From assembly GCF_003369915.1 (NCBI RefSeq), contig NC_046675.1, forward strand, positions 13,330,001 through 13,394,000: a stretch of 64,000 nucleotides of DNA, in the 5' to 3' direction. Shown here one piece after another: positions 48,813 through 60,344 of this stretch. Numbering within the stretch: position 1 is the first letter of the stretch; every line of letters begins with the position of its first letter. The notes below the pieces were generated by a model. The model ran no database searches, was not told where the DNA came from, and saw only the letters and a list, made by a program, of their open reading frames with translations. The position numbers and the translations under genes were made by a program. Origin of the DNA: Drosophila miranda. Taxonomy: Eukaryota; Arthropoda; Insecta; Diptera; Drosophilidae.

Positions 48813-49940
48813 ATGTCTTTCCCAACGGTCTCGTCCCACTTCGTATCGGAGAAGATATCCGCCGTCCGGTGGCTGCCGGAGCAACTGCAGCAGAGCGATC
48901 GCTTCGTAACCGGCAGCTGGGACATAGAACAGAATTTTGTGCGCTTGTACCGCTTGCAATCGAACCAGTATGCGGACACCAACGTGGAATTCGTTCCGCG
49001 CTGCAACGACAAGGTGGCCATGGAAGGAGACGTCACAGCAATGGAGTTCGCCGACAAGAACACATTAGCCGTGAGCTGCGCCGATGGTGAGTTCTGCCCA
49101 TTTCATTTAAAAACGAAATTAACTAGGACCCTCCAATTACCAGGCCACCTGAGTTTGCTGAATATGCAGCGTGCCGTGGAGGAGGATCAGCTTCAGCGAA
49201 CAGCACGCAGCGAACGACTGCACTACTTCAAGCGCACCAACAAATCCTCACCGTGCACCGACCTTTCCGTGTATGGCGGGGACATTGCCACCGTTGGCGA
49301 AGACGGCTGCGTCAACATAATGAATGCCAGCAACATAAAGCAAGTGAAACGCACCATAGAGGCAGATAGCATGTCCCTGCTCTCGGTGTGCTATATCAGC
49401 CAGCAACAGTTGGTCACTGCCAATCGCATGGGCGTGATCCGCATCCTCGATGCCCGCGCTTCCACCGCGGCGCAGGAAAAAATTTCCATCATGGTGGGCA
49501 GCAAGGACGAAAAAAGTTCCAACTTTGTTTCCGCCCTGGGTACGCATCCCGTGCAGCACCACATTCTTCTTTGCGGCACTGAAGAGGGCACTATAACGGT
49601 GTGGGATCTGCGCAACTTGCAGTTACCTTCCTCTTACCTGAGTGCACATGAAAGTGCCATTACCGACATCGCCTTCCATCGTAGCGATCCCTCGAAGGTG
49701 TTCACAGCCGCCGAGGAAGGCGAGGTCTGGATGTGGTCGGATAACAAGGGGATAGGCGACCGAAACCTTCTAGATGGCAACAGCGCCTGGCTGAGTGGGG
49801 ATCGTTTGCGTTCGCTGGTCAATGTGGATGGCGTGTTGACCGGAATTCGCAAAGCCATCAATTCCTTTGATACGAATGGGCCGCGCCTCATATGCGGCGG
49901 GGACACAGAAGCTGTTTATTTAGTAGATAATATTTGTTGA
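48813..49940 (+). CDS. Nup43: Nucleoporin Nup43 (WD40 repeat protein)
   Basis: Two exons, 48813-49086 and 49144-49940, join G|GC to give 356 residues. The product is a WD40 beta-propeller: recognisable repeats include GSWDIEQNFVRLYRL, CADG...TAVGEDG-like strands, LLCGTEEGTITVWDLRNL and VFTAAEEGEVWMWS. The length and sequence fit Nup43, a component of the Y-shaped Nup107-160 scaffold complex of the nuclear pore that also acts at kinetochores. The 57-bp intron has no in-frame stop and is a multiple of three. It is divided from WRNexo by a 779-bp divergent region and runs tail to tail into the zinc-finger gene, with only 58 bp between stop codons. Confidence 0.94.
   Translation: MSFPTVSSHFVSEKISAVRWLPEQLQQSDRFVTGSWDIEQNFVRLYRLQSNQYADTNVEFVPRCNDKVAMEGDVTAMEFADKNTLAVSCADGEFCPFHLKTKLTRTLQLPGHLSLLNMQRAVEEDQLQRTARSERLHYFKRTNKSSPCTDLSVYGGDIATVGEDGCVNIMNASNIKQVKRTIEADSMSLLSVCYISQQQLVTANRMGVIRILDARASTAAQEKISIMVGSKDEKSSNFVSALGTHPVQHHILLCGTEEGTITVWDLRNLQLPSSYLSAHESAITDIAFHRSDPSKVFTAAEEGEVWMWSDNKGIGDRNLLDGNSAWLSGDRLRSLVNVDGVLTGIRKAINSFDTNGPRLICGGDTEAVYLVDNIC
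49916..49921 (-). terminator. Poly(A) signal of the zinc-finger gene inside Nup43 coding sequence
   Basis: AATAAA on the minus strand, 78 bp past the zinc-finger gene stop, overlaps the last codons of Nup43. I see no earlier minus-strand signal. Confidence 0.5.
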
Positions 49941-49998
49941 AGCAATATCTGTTCACTGCCATTCAAATACAATTTTTCTGTTACGCCTCCTCACTATA

Positions 49999-50609
49999 CT
50001 ATGTATTTTTAGAGACAATATCACATTTCTTTGATTTTGAGTGTGCCATTAGCGATTGGGAATTCGGGTAAAGCAGCTTGCAGCGGCAGCAACTATCCTT
50101 CCAGTTGTGGTGTCCCATTATACGTTGGTGTTTCACCATACTGAGTCTAACAAAAGAAAAAGAAAGTAAGCTTACTATTTCTTTGCGGACCGAAAGACTA
50201 TTTACTCGGTTTCGAAGCCGCGAGAGCATTGCTTCCACCCACAACGGAACGACTTGAGATTATTCTCTTTCTGGTGACAATTCTGATGTGTATTGCGATC
50301 GTAGCGGCTTGCGAACACCTCCTGGCAGAAAAGGCACTTGTATAAATGATCCTCTTGGTTCTCTCTTAGTCGATTGCGGTGATGTTTTTGGCTAGTCGAC
50401 GCCGAACCTCTTGCCTTATTCAAGTCCTGCTCCAAAGGTAAAGGGTCGGGCGACTCCGGCGTGGCGTAAACATACTCCAGCACCATGCTCAAGCCCAAGG
50501 ACATGGATACAGCCATACAGCTGGGAAAAGACGAAAATTCCATACTTCAGTTCTCCTAAAACCCCGTTTCATGTAGTCACCTTTTGCACTCAGGCTCACT
50601 GTCTGTCAT
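49999..50609 (-). CDS. Small C2H2-type zinc-finger protein
   Basis: Three exons are proposed: 50581-50609, 50206-50520 and 49999-50146, in phase (AG|C, GA|A), giving 163 residues. The start MTDSEPECK lies before a weak GTGACT donor. An alternative start at 50543, inside that intron, would give an unspliced first exon. Two finger-like motifs are clear: YKCLFCQEVFASRYDRNTHQ with a trailing NCH, and CGWKQCSRGF...HQRIMGH with a four-residue Cys spacing. A third, CCRCKLLY...HSKSKKC, looks C2HC. The spacings are non-standard, so nucleic-acid or protein binding are both possible. No family name is recognised. The gene sits just downstream of glass on the same strand and converges with Nup43. Confidence 0.72.
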
Positions 50610-51594
50610 TGTCGAACATTAATTGATTAATAATTCCTGTTAACGAAAGCTGTCAAAAATAAAGTAGGGTTACTCTGTGTTGTAATAACTTTATAAATAC
50701 TTTTCGATATTTATTATTCATACTTTGCTTCGGTATACGCAAACGTTGACTTAGATCAATCAAAGCACCTGTCCTAAATGTAAACTTAAACGCTAAAACT
50801 ATTTATATGATTAACTTGTAAGTGTGTCTGTGTGTGTTTAAATTTTCTCATTTTGGGTGCTGCTGTGTTGTGAGGGTGTATTCATCTGACTTAATGTCTA
50901 CTTCGTTGGCTAATTTTTTTGAATAGATTTATGCGTGTTTTTCAACTACCTTACATGCGTACGAATGTACTCTATATGTATATATGAATGCTATGCGAAT
51001 ATAATAAATACAATATGTATATAAGTCTATATGTATGCATGTATGTACAGTGAAGCACTTAGGGCTAGACCGGATACGGATCCGTCGCGATATTTGCTTA
51101 ATTATCCTCGATCCAACAGAAACATCAATTTGAGCATTTTAAACTGCATTCTGGAGCGGCACTTGGAGGCTCTCTCTCTCTCTCTGAATATTTAATGTTT
51201 ACCGTTAACAACTTTTTAAGTACCTACTTGATTTATCCCTTGCAGTATAATGATATTCTATTAAACAATCCGAAATAATATGGATCATTTGTGTGGCTCA
51301 TTTGAAATTTTAAATTTACGTTAGAATAATCCATTGCACATCAAATGCTGCTTTAAGAATACCTTTAATATTTAGTTCAGTTTGTGTTTGAATGACTTTG
51401 CTGAAACCAATGAGAAGTGTTTTCTGCAAGGATAAATCATCTCCACCATTCGAATTTGGCTGTTGGGCCATTGTTCCATTGTTCCATTTTCATGAACTTT
51501 GTTCTGAGCGTGTGTACCTGGTAGATGCTACCTATATCTGTATATGTATGTATATTTATCCCTATATGTATGTCCCTATATCTCTTATGGGGCT
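50610..51594 (-). other. 3' UTR of glass and short intergenic spacer
   Basis: AT-rich sequence with TATG/TATA repeats near 50970-51040 and (CT)n at 51172-51184. A minus-strand AATAAA at 50710-50715 would end the glass transcript about 100 bp before the zinc-finger gene start, leaving very little promoter space. Confidence 0.55.
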
Positions 51595-51858
51595 CTAGTA
51601 GAAACGCTCGAACTTGGGCGGCTTGTTGAGTGCGCAGAAATAATACCCTGAATAGTTTTGTGTGGCGCCGGGTGGAGTGTAGTCGCTGATGCTGTAGTTC
51701 CCGTAGTCGTAGTTGCTCATGTGGGAGTGGCCGTGTGCGTGGGCCTGGTGGTGGTGCTGATGTGCTGCGTGCTGGTGGTGCACATGATGTAGATGATTCG
51801 GGTGCTGGTGCGGGGGGTGATAGTGCTGAAAACCGCCTGCACTGCGTGGCTTTTGTCA
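51595..51858 (-). CDS. gl: In-frame extension behind the glass stop codon (readthrough candidate)
   Basis: The annotated-type stop is TGA at 51858-51856, followed by C (TGA CAA), a leaky context. Behind it the same frame stays open for 86 codons to TAG at 51597-51595. The encoded peptide is His-rich at first and then structured-looking: MSNYDYGNYSISDYTPPGAT and ALNKPPKFERFY. Codon use is third-position GC-rich like the rest of glass. This is unlike a 3' UTR, which begins sharply after the TAG. Confidence 0.7.
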
Positions 51859-54115
51859 TGTGAGGAGGCTGCTGCCACCACCGTTGCTGCCACTGCCGCT
51901 GCTGCTGCCATTGTTGTTGTTGTTGCCATGGACGCGCATGTGCCGATTGAGGTTGCCCGACTGCGAGAACCTGTGTGGGAGAGTGAGGAGTGGTCCGGTG
52001 GTACGGAAAAATCAGTTCCAGTCTAGCCTTTCGGCAGGGGAATCCCCGGGCTTACGGCACTTACCTGAGCAGGCACAGCTTGCACTGGTAGGGCTTCTCG
52101 CCGCTGTGGATGCGCAGATGCTTGGTCAAGGTGGAGCTGTCCGAGAAGGACTTCTTGCAGGAGGAGCAACGGTACGGCCGCTCCCCGGAGTGCGTGCGCA
52201 TGTGCGTGGTGACGCTGGAGCTCTGCGAGAAGCGTCTATCACAAATGGGACAGCGGAACGGCTTCTGGCCGGTGTGTGTGCGTACGTGGGCCGTCAGGTT
52301 GGCGGCCTGGGAGAAGCTCTTGTTGCAGTCCGGACAGCGATACGGCCGCTCGCCAGAGTGGGTGCGTAGGTGCGTCTTCAGTGTGCTGGGCCGGGCGTAC
52401 GTCTTCCCGCAGAGCCGGCACAGGTTCGGCTTCAAATCGCCGGCGGCGCTGCCGTCCCCATCCTCGGTGCTGTCCTCCCCATCGTCGTCGAATGCAGATA
52501 GTCCCAGCCCCAAGGCCGACGCCCCCACCTGGTACCCGCTCCCAGGGCTCTTGTGGGGCGGCGTGTAGCTCTGGCCTCCACCCACGCCCGCGGCATAGTA
52601 GCCCAGGGCGGCGGATGTGCTGGGGGCAGGCGGCGACGGCGACTCCTTGTCACCGACGGCCAGCGGCGGCAAAGACCCCAGTCCTGTGGGTGTCGGGACA
52701 GGCGCACGGAAGTCCGCCGTGAAAGAGTAGGTGGCCGAGGCAGGGTAGTGGGTGGGACTCAGCAGCGGCGGGTACAGCACATTCACCGCCGAGGAACTGC
52801 TGGGTGGCGTCCAGTTCATCTGGGAGCACTGCATGGGCACTCCTGTGCCGTCGGCGGCCCCGTAGCCGTGGTGCATGGTCATGTTCATGCTCACGTTCAC
52901 ACTCATGCTGGGGTACATGGCCGCTGCGGCTGTCGGGGCACTGGGTCCCGCCTCATAGTAGCACGAGCCGCTTCCGGGACCGCCTCCGTTGCTGCTGCTG
53001 CCTTGGAGGAGCGTGTTCCCGCCGTGCGATGCCTGGTTCTGCGCTTGCTGCGAGTGTAGGTGCTGGTGATGCTGGTGCTGGGACTGGTGGTTGCCATGTC
53101 CGTGCTGCTGGCCACCGTTGGGCGAGATGAGCATCTGGTGGGGATGGACGGTGTAGGACAGCGAGGCCTGGTGCGGATTGCCGGCGAAGTTGTAGGAGGC
53201 GCCGCACGGCGAGAAGGGGAACAGGCTGGGCAGCGGGTCAATGTCCAGGGGCGGCAGGCCGGGGAAGGTGGAAGCCATCTCGTCGGTGCTCCAGTAGCTG
53301 TTGCTGCCGTTGCCGGCGTTGTTGCCGCTACCTGCACCGGTGCCCGTTAGGTTGCTGCCGCTGCTAGCCGGCGGAGTGGTGTTGATCTGGATGTGGCCAC
53401 CGCCGCCGCTGATACCGATGCCGATTCCAACGCCGATGGTGGGATCGAAGCAGCCGCCGCAGTCGAAGTCGCTGCTGGTGAGCGAGGAGATGGGCAGGGC
53501 GGTGTTGCCTTGGCAGGACAGGCAGCCGACGCAGGATGCAGCGCACTCTTGCTGTGGATGGACGGATACGCGACCGGTTAGGACTTGACAGGACGAGCGG
53601 AAAAACGGAAATACCTGCGGGCTGTCCAGCGCCAGGCCGAATAAGGGATTGTTGGGCACATAGCCCGTCTCTGGTTCCACGGGACCTCCGTTTGAGACAT
53701 CGCACGATATGTACATAGCTCCACCCTCTTGATCTTCCAGGGAATCTGCGCAGGTGACAGGACATGCAAAGGGGATAAGAAATCGAGTGGTTAGCCCGCT
53801 GGAAAGCTGTCAGAGATGCCCGCCATCCAAACCTATTCCCCAGACACGTTTTGCGCGCGTTCCACCGCTGCCGCAACCACTGTGCGCTCAACGAAACTCC
53901 GCCCCTTGAGCCGCGCACGACTCGCACGCGCACACAAACGCAGACACAGAAACGAATACAGATGAATGCCAGCCCGCCATTTGCTTTGCTCTCCATGCGG
54001 GGTCTCTGTATCTGAATCTGTGTATCTGTGTGTGTGTGGGAGCGTGCCATAGCTCACAAACACACTCACCCAGAATTATGTTCAAGAGTCTGGAACCTTT
54101 ATATAACAATCCCAT
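51856..54115 (-). CDS. gl: Glass zinc-finger transcription factor
   Basis: Four coding exons: 54070-54115, 53615-53745, 52065-53551 and 51856-51970, giving 592 residues to the TGA. The start [12 protein letters not shown] and the block [20 protein letters not shown] match Drosophila Glass. A long Gly/Ser/His/Pro-rich region is followed by five tandem C2H2 fingers at about 437-569 (CRLC, CPDC, CPIC, CSSC and CKLC), joined by TGQKP/SGERP linkers. The fifth finger is split by the last intron. Glass binds DNA through its last fingers and specifies photoreceptor and other retinal cell identity in the nucleus. Intron 2 (53552-53614, 63 bp) is stop-free and in frame. Retention of intron 3 would meet TAA at once. 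An out-of-frame ATG five bases upstream of the start opens a 12-codon frame. Confidence 0.97.
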
Positions 54116-57100
54116 GACATGACTCCAGTTCTGGAACGTTTGAAATCAGCGTTTGGCGTTTTGTTTCTGCTTTTCCTACGTTTCATGTTGTGGCCTTAGT
54201 TTCCAACTGAAAAATCAATTACAAATTAATCAACTGAAAATGATCAATCCTTTATCCGTCATTTGTACTTATTGGAAAAAGGAATGGCTTCTGTATTCTT
54301 AAAAAATAGGTACATATATACATAAATTAATAAAAGGCCCTTCTACCATTCTGGATTGTGCTCGGAAATCCTGAATGAAATTTTAAGACAACATTTTTCA
54401 CATTTCACGTATAACTAGAAATACTGATATTATTATATACGATTGTACGAATTAAGGTTCGTAGGTTTATTCGTACATATTTATATATAACCATTAAGAT
54501 GCAAGATTGTTTTGAATGATTTGTACTTATATTGAAGGATGGAAAGGATAAAACGGTTAACGAAGCTAGAGCTTAAGGTAAAGTGATAAACCCGATTGAT
54601 TTCATCCGCGTTATGAAAAAAGGTACTTATGAAAACTATAAGACAAAAAAATAAAAGAATATAATAGACTCTACAGACCAATCAAACAAGCATCCTATTC
54701 TGGTTCCGGCCTACAAACGCCCTAGAACCTTGGCTTTGAAAATGTCTGCATGATAGCTGTGATACCACGAAATTTGTTCTTGAATATATAGTAGGTATTC
54801 TTTCGAATTACATTGAACAATTTTATTCAAAACTACAATATAGGAGGATCCCCTAAAAGTTAATTTAAGTTTCAGTACCCCGCACAACCGCACCAAGAGG
54901 CGTCGAGCAAAAATTTAAATGGAATTTGTTCCTGATGCAATATCTGTGTAATTGTTTAGACTTTAATAATACATCATAATGCATAATAAATACGTAAAAT
55001 AGCATTTAAAAAAATTAAATATCCCTTCATTCTGAAATTATTTTTAAATGGGTCCAAAGTATTTTTTTTACTAAATTTAAATCGAAATTGCCACAGGAAC
55101 GGTACAAATTTAAAAATGTTTCTGATTAAGTTCAAGTTTTGTTTCCCATTTTTCTTTGGTTTAGTCAACAATCAATTCGTTTTTTACTTAGCCCTACGAA
55201 AACAACACCAAAATGTCAATTTAAATGGCTTAAATAAAAATACAAAACAAACTTTTCGTCTCAATCTGGAAGTTTGGATGTATTGGTATTGGTAAGTTTC
55301 GAAACATAAATAAACATTTGAAAACAAATTCTTATAAATTTAAAGACTCAAAGACTGCCATTTTAAGTCGTGGCAGTCTTGGAGACTCCCATTCATACAT
55401 ATAATAATTTGTATTTTCTCCATCTAATTCTTTACAAAGGCTAAACAAAATATATTACTTTCTTAGTTTTTCTTTAATGTTTCTTTTATAATTATTAATT
55501 ATCCCTGATCTAGCCGAACAAACTGAACTATAGCAATTCGAGCATATAGCTTATTTTTATTGAAATGATATTCTTTTTGCAAGTAGCTTTTGTTTTTTCT
55601 CGAAAGAACAGAATCTCCCTACAGAGATCCAAAAGATCCTAAACCAGTAATTTTAGTTGTAATCCATAGGTCGATCAGGTTTGTTCTCGTGTCCAATGAT
55701 TTTTCACCGATAGAGGATGTGTCTTTTTGTTGGATAAAACACTTTATTGGTTCTGCTTTAATTTAAAATTTCAATACATTTCCAATGTCGCACCTTCTGA
55801 ATAGATTGGTCGATCTCATGATCTGTGGCACACAGAATTTACACTTTATTACAAAATTCACAGATTTACACGAATTTTTTGTAGAACTATATTAGATGGT
55901 TAGATTTCGATTATTTTGATGTCGAATTGGGTTTCGGAATATCACACGATCGTTTGGGGGTTCCTTGGGGTTGTGGATGTGGAACTGTGTGGAACTGTTG
56001 TGCAAACTTTGAGTTCTGAGTTGGGTTCAGCGCCGAGTGCGGGGCAAGAAGCGACGACTTTTGGCGACGAGCATAAGACGGCAACTAATTGTCAGTCCCG
56101 GCTCGAGGCGTCTCAGCCCAATATCGTATCGACTGGCAGCAAAGCGACAACCACAGAGGAAGAAGCAGCAGCAGCAGCAGAGGCTAGCGAACAAAAAAAA
56201 ATACTCACTTAATTACAAACAAGCGACAAAAGGGCGCAAAAGACAGGGCCGCAACAACAGTCTCACACTCTCGCTCGCACTCGCACTGGCACTCGCACAG
56301 GAGGAGGCAGATACGAGAGCGGTGCGGGTATAATGACACAAGTAGCCAAGTACCGAGCGCTACACATGAGTGGCACACACATCCCCTGCCTGCCACATAC
56401 CCATCCCTGGCCGGCAACCACCACAAAGACGGCCAACCAATGCGCTCCAGCAACGGCAGTGCCGGCTTTTGCGGCTACTACCCTGTACCTCTACCCTCTT
56501 CCGATACTGACTCGACCCGACCCGTCACCGATCCCGCCCAGCCCCCGCTCAAGCCAGTACCAGTGGCAGTCCCAGAGCCCGTCCCAGGCCCATTCATACG
56601 TAGCAGCAACAGCAACAGCAACAGCGGCAGCAGTTTTCAGTAGTTTTTATTTGTCACCCAATATCTGTACGGCTCGACACCAGACACCAACCAGAGCTGG
56701 GATGTGGATGTGGAAAGGAAGGGCTAGACGGGGTCTGGCTCTGTACTGGCGACCATTGATCGATCGTCTTCGTCGGCATTCTGCTTCCTTCGTTCCATTC
56801 TTTTGTGGTTAAATGCGTTTCTGCCGCCTGACGACAGTCCATCAGGCCAAGTCAGCCACGCTGCCTCCCCCTGGCTGCCTCCCCATCTCTGCTTATGCTA
56901 ATGCTTCTGTATCTTTGTATCTTTGGCTGCTGATTTCCATTTGTAGCTCAGCCAATGACGATTGTGCATAGGTCTGTCTGTCTATCGATCGTTGCTCTTG
57001 TCGCACGGCGAGCAATTGCGATAGTTTGACTGTCATCTGATATTCCGATTTGTGGTTGCAGCAGCCAGCAGCCGGCAGCCGAAGAGGAAGAAAACAGCAG

Positions 57101-58078
57101 ACAAGAAATAACAAGGAATAACGATTATGAAATTCGCTTGTATTAAGCTTTAAGCCGAGATATTCCCCATTTGAAGACAGATCCCTGTTTAAGCCAAAAA
57201 GTTCACACGCCCAAACCGAATTCACTCATTGACGGAATCAGTTGAGTGTAAAGGCTTTCAGTGATCTGATACACACATACGAGTACATGTATTGTAAAGA
57301 CTCCCCCATATCATTTTACATCTGCGATGAGAATTTCAGGTCAAACTGAACATCAACGCCGCGTCGTGTGTGTTAAAATCAAAGTCTGACCAGATCCGAA
57401 CCAGTTTTCGGTTCAGTCTCAGTCTCGGTTTCAGTTTCAGTTACAGTTTCATGTCAACAACTTGGTAAGGACCTGCCCGAATCCGCTCCGAGCCTGGTTC
57501 TACTGCTGCCGACTGTCAGAATGCATTAGGATCAGATCACGGATCACGGATCAAGGCTCGCCTGAGCTCTGGCGCTGGTAGCCACGTCTGGCCGGGGTAT
57601 CAATAGCAATTAGAACGCATCTCAGGTGCGTTCAGGTGTCAGCTGATCAAACGGCTAAAGCATCACCCTCCACTCTCCCCCTCTCTCTCTCTCAGTTAAC
57701 CACAAAAGCCAAAGAATCTGTGAGTTTGTGGCAAATTAAGCAGAAGGGTAAACATATTTGACCACCCTCTCGGGGACCTGTTATCACACCAGCTCATCAA
57801 CATCATCGTCCACCTTATCAACCACCTCATCATCCACCTTCCCTCTATCTGTGGATGAGCACGTGAACTTGTTTGCTGGGAGGCTCAACCTCGGTTGCTT
57901 CTGTTTACTTTACGTATTTAACTTTGCAAACAATAAGAGGACATGATCCTGCTCTGCTGCTGCTGGTCCTCCTCCCAAACCAAAGCACCACCTCCTCCTC
58001 CACCACCCACCCAGCTGGGACTCTAGTGTTGCCACCAGCAACACGAATTTTCACTCATTTTCCTTTTGCCTTATATAT
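54116..58078. other. Upstream region of glass with candidate 5' exon
   Basis: On the minus strand GTGAGTATTT at 56208 follows a GC-rich stretch (56210-56330) and could be the donor of a glass leader exon. CAGTTTCAGTTACAG-type repeats lie at 57410-57450, and a CAG run at 56166-56181. The region 54200-55900 is AT-rich and featureless. No other gene is supported. Confidence 0.4.
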
Positions 58079-58144
58079 TTCTGTTCTGTTCTGCTCTGTT
58101 CAGTTCTGTTCTGTACTTTTCTGTTCGGTTCTGTGTTCTGTTGT
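58079..58144. repeat. (TTCTG)n pentanucleotide repeat
   Basis: About a dozen copies of TTCTG, several altered (TTCGG, GCTCTG), form a T-rich pyrimidine-biased tract. Confidence 0.85.
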
Positions 58145-58573
58145 GTATTGGCGAGGCTTCAAAAATCAATGAAATACTTTTCGGGTGGCACTGGTGTGGC
58201 TTCCCTGGGTTTTGGCTGCGCTTTGCTTTTTATGCTGGCTGGCACTCAAGTCATTCAACATGTTAATGCCATTCGGTCATATTAGATGCCGGCTAAAATG
58301 AGCCAAACAGGCGCCCCCAACAGAGACATGGAGAAGGAGGAGGAGCAGGAGAAGCAGTTGCAGAATGAAGGCAATTTCTGGCGCTTATTTCTACAATATT
58401 GTAGGTCTAGACTCTAGAGTAGCACTCCTTTTCCTAATTTATTAAGACGTTTCTTGAGTCTTTTAATTAAGTAACAATCAGTTCCTCTTCTTCCTCGAGT
58501 GGGTTTTGTGGTCAATAAACTATATGTTAAAGGACTACTATAAATTTATGATCTCAAAAAAAGCTATGAATAT
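58145..58573. other. Intergenic DNA, nothing recognised
   Basis: Mixed-composition sequence with no coding frame, repeat or RNA gene that I can support. Confidence 0.5.
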
Positions 58574-58577
58574 GAAA

Positions 58578-58657
<80 letters not shown>

Positions 58658-58665
58658 AAAAAAAC
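58574..58665 (+). repeat. Long poly(A) tract
   Basis: About 90 bases are A apart from three T. The flanks share TCTCAAAA followed closely by CTATG (58552-58568 and 58676-58688), which resembles a short target duplication. A slippage product or an assembly-prone homopolymer is equally possible. Confidence 0.8.
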
Positions 58666-60344
58666 TAAATTTGAGTCTCAAAACTATGCCGATGCACCTA
58701 GAAATTATTAAAGGAATATCCATCACACGTATCCATCACTTGCTTTAGACGTTTAAATCAAATGCATTTTTTCAATATTCTGCTGCTTTCTCGATTCTTC
58801 TTTTGGTTCCATTATTGAATAGTTATAGAGCTCTCCGAGGAACGCCATCTTTTGTACAGACATACATAGTATATGGTATTTGGGAAGCCCTCGTCAAAAT
58901 ATCTACAACTGGAGTGCAATATATGGTTTCTATGATTACAATTTTGAAGTTATTCGACGCATTCAGTGGGAACAACTGCTCCGACTATACTACACCCCCG
59001 CCTCCAGGGAGTATCGATGACCGCTTGACAGGCACAGCAGTTGCCAGAACAAGGACCGAGCCTGATGAGCAGGACGAACAGAAGTCAGCACTGGTGCCCT
59101 GACAGCTGTACGAGCCGGGTTTGGATCGGATCGGGACTGTCGCATAACCCACTTCTTATTAAAAACCTAAGCCTGCTTATTAAATGCGCGCGACTTATTC
59201 AAAACCAGAAGGAGAGGGAGCGGGAGTGGGAGGACTGTAAAGGACTCTCTCCCCCACTCGAACTCGAAAAGGAGAAAACTACTTGAATTACAGTTGAACT
59301 TGGCCACAACAATGTCCGTCCTGCAGATACACTTGAGTGGAGCGCGCCAAATTGAATTTCTGTAAGTCGATACTTTCTGGGGGGATATTCGTTGCCAGAA
59401 GGAGCAGCAGCAGCAGCAGAGGAAGGAGGAGCAGACCAGAAGGGTTTGTTCGTGTTTTAGTTTCCCTTATCAATAGACGAGGACTGCTCCGTGTGACAGA
59501 TACAAGCCAATGCAGCAATATAATGGGATTCTCTGTTTATTTTTTATTAGAGAATCACTTCCGCAAACAACTGAGGAGGAGATCCAATAGAGACAACAGG
59601 GATTCCCACAGTAGCGGGTAGAGGGCGTGGACAGACAATTATCTGCGGTGCTGACGTCCGTCAGTCACGTTCCGCTTTCAGCGATGCGTTTTTGGCAAAC
59701 CGCAAATGATTATCCTGTAATCCTTTGGATAAATATTAAGTTTCAATTAGGCCTGTTAACATATTATTAGCCACCGATCATGATTATCATTATCATTATA
59801 TTATCCTTGGCGCCGACACCGCCACCGACATCGCCACTCACCGGCAGCACAGGACACGTGCCGAACGAGGCGAGGCGGTGATAACAATCTACCGCAACCC
59901 TCTTCTGGCCCTTGAGCGAGGGAAAGCCGCAGCCGCAGCAGAAGATGCGACTGCAATTTTGTCAGATTATGTCTGCCAGTGAATTCCCCAGTGTACGGGT
60001 ATATCCCTTGCCTGCCTCTTGCCTCCCCCGACCACCCCTGAATCGCTGCTCCTGCGCTGCCTCGCCTCTTCAACAGGTGAGGAGCGCATTGTGTGAGAAT
60101 TTTTCGGTCAGCAGTCCAGCTCTTCATCGCTTTCTCCTGCTCTACCATCCCCATCGGATCGGATATATCGGATTACATTACCCGATTGGCGCTGTGATTT
60201 GTCGTTTTTAATAATTCTCATGAACTGAAATTGAAACGATCCAACAGTCCTGTCCAGCAGTCCTGCCAGGCAATCACAAACCTCTCTAGTGGTGTTTCAC
60301 TAGATTTTAATGTAACTAACTAAAAGATTGTTGAGACAGGTACT
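58666..60344. other. Intergenic DNA with a candidate minus-strand exon end
   Basis: At 59841 a minus-strand GTGAGT donor follows a GC-rich stretch reaching to about 60100. This could be a distant leader exon of glass, the next minus-strand gene to the left. A CAG/GAG-rich patch lies at 59400-59425. No coding gene is supported. Confidence 0.35.

Noticed and set aside
53552..53614. 21 extra residues in glass between SPQ and QEC
   Set aside because: The segment begins GTATTT and ends CCACAG, and removing it restores the known Glass sequence. It is an intron, not an insertion.
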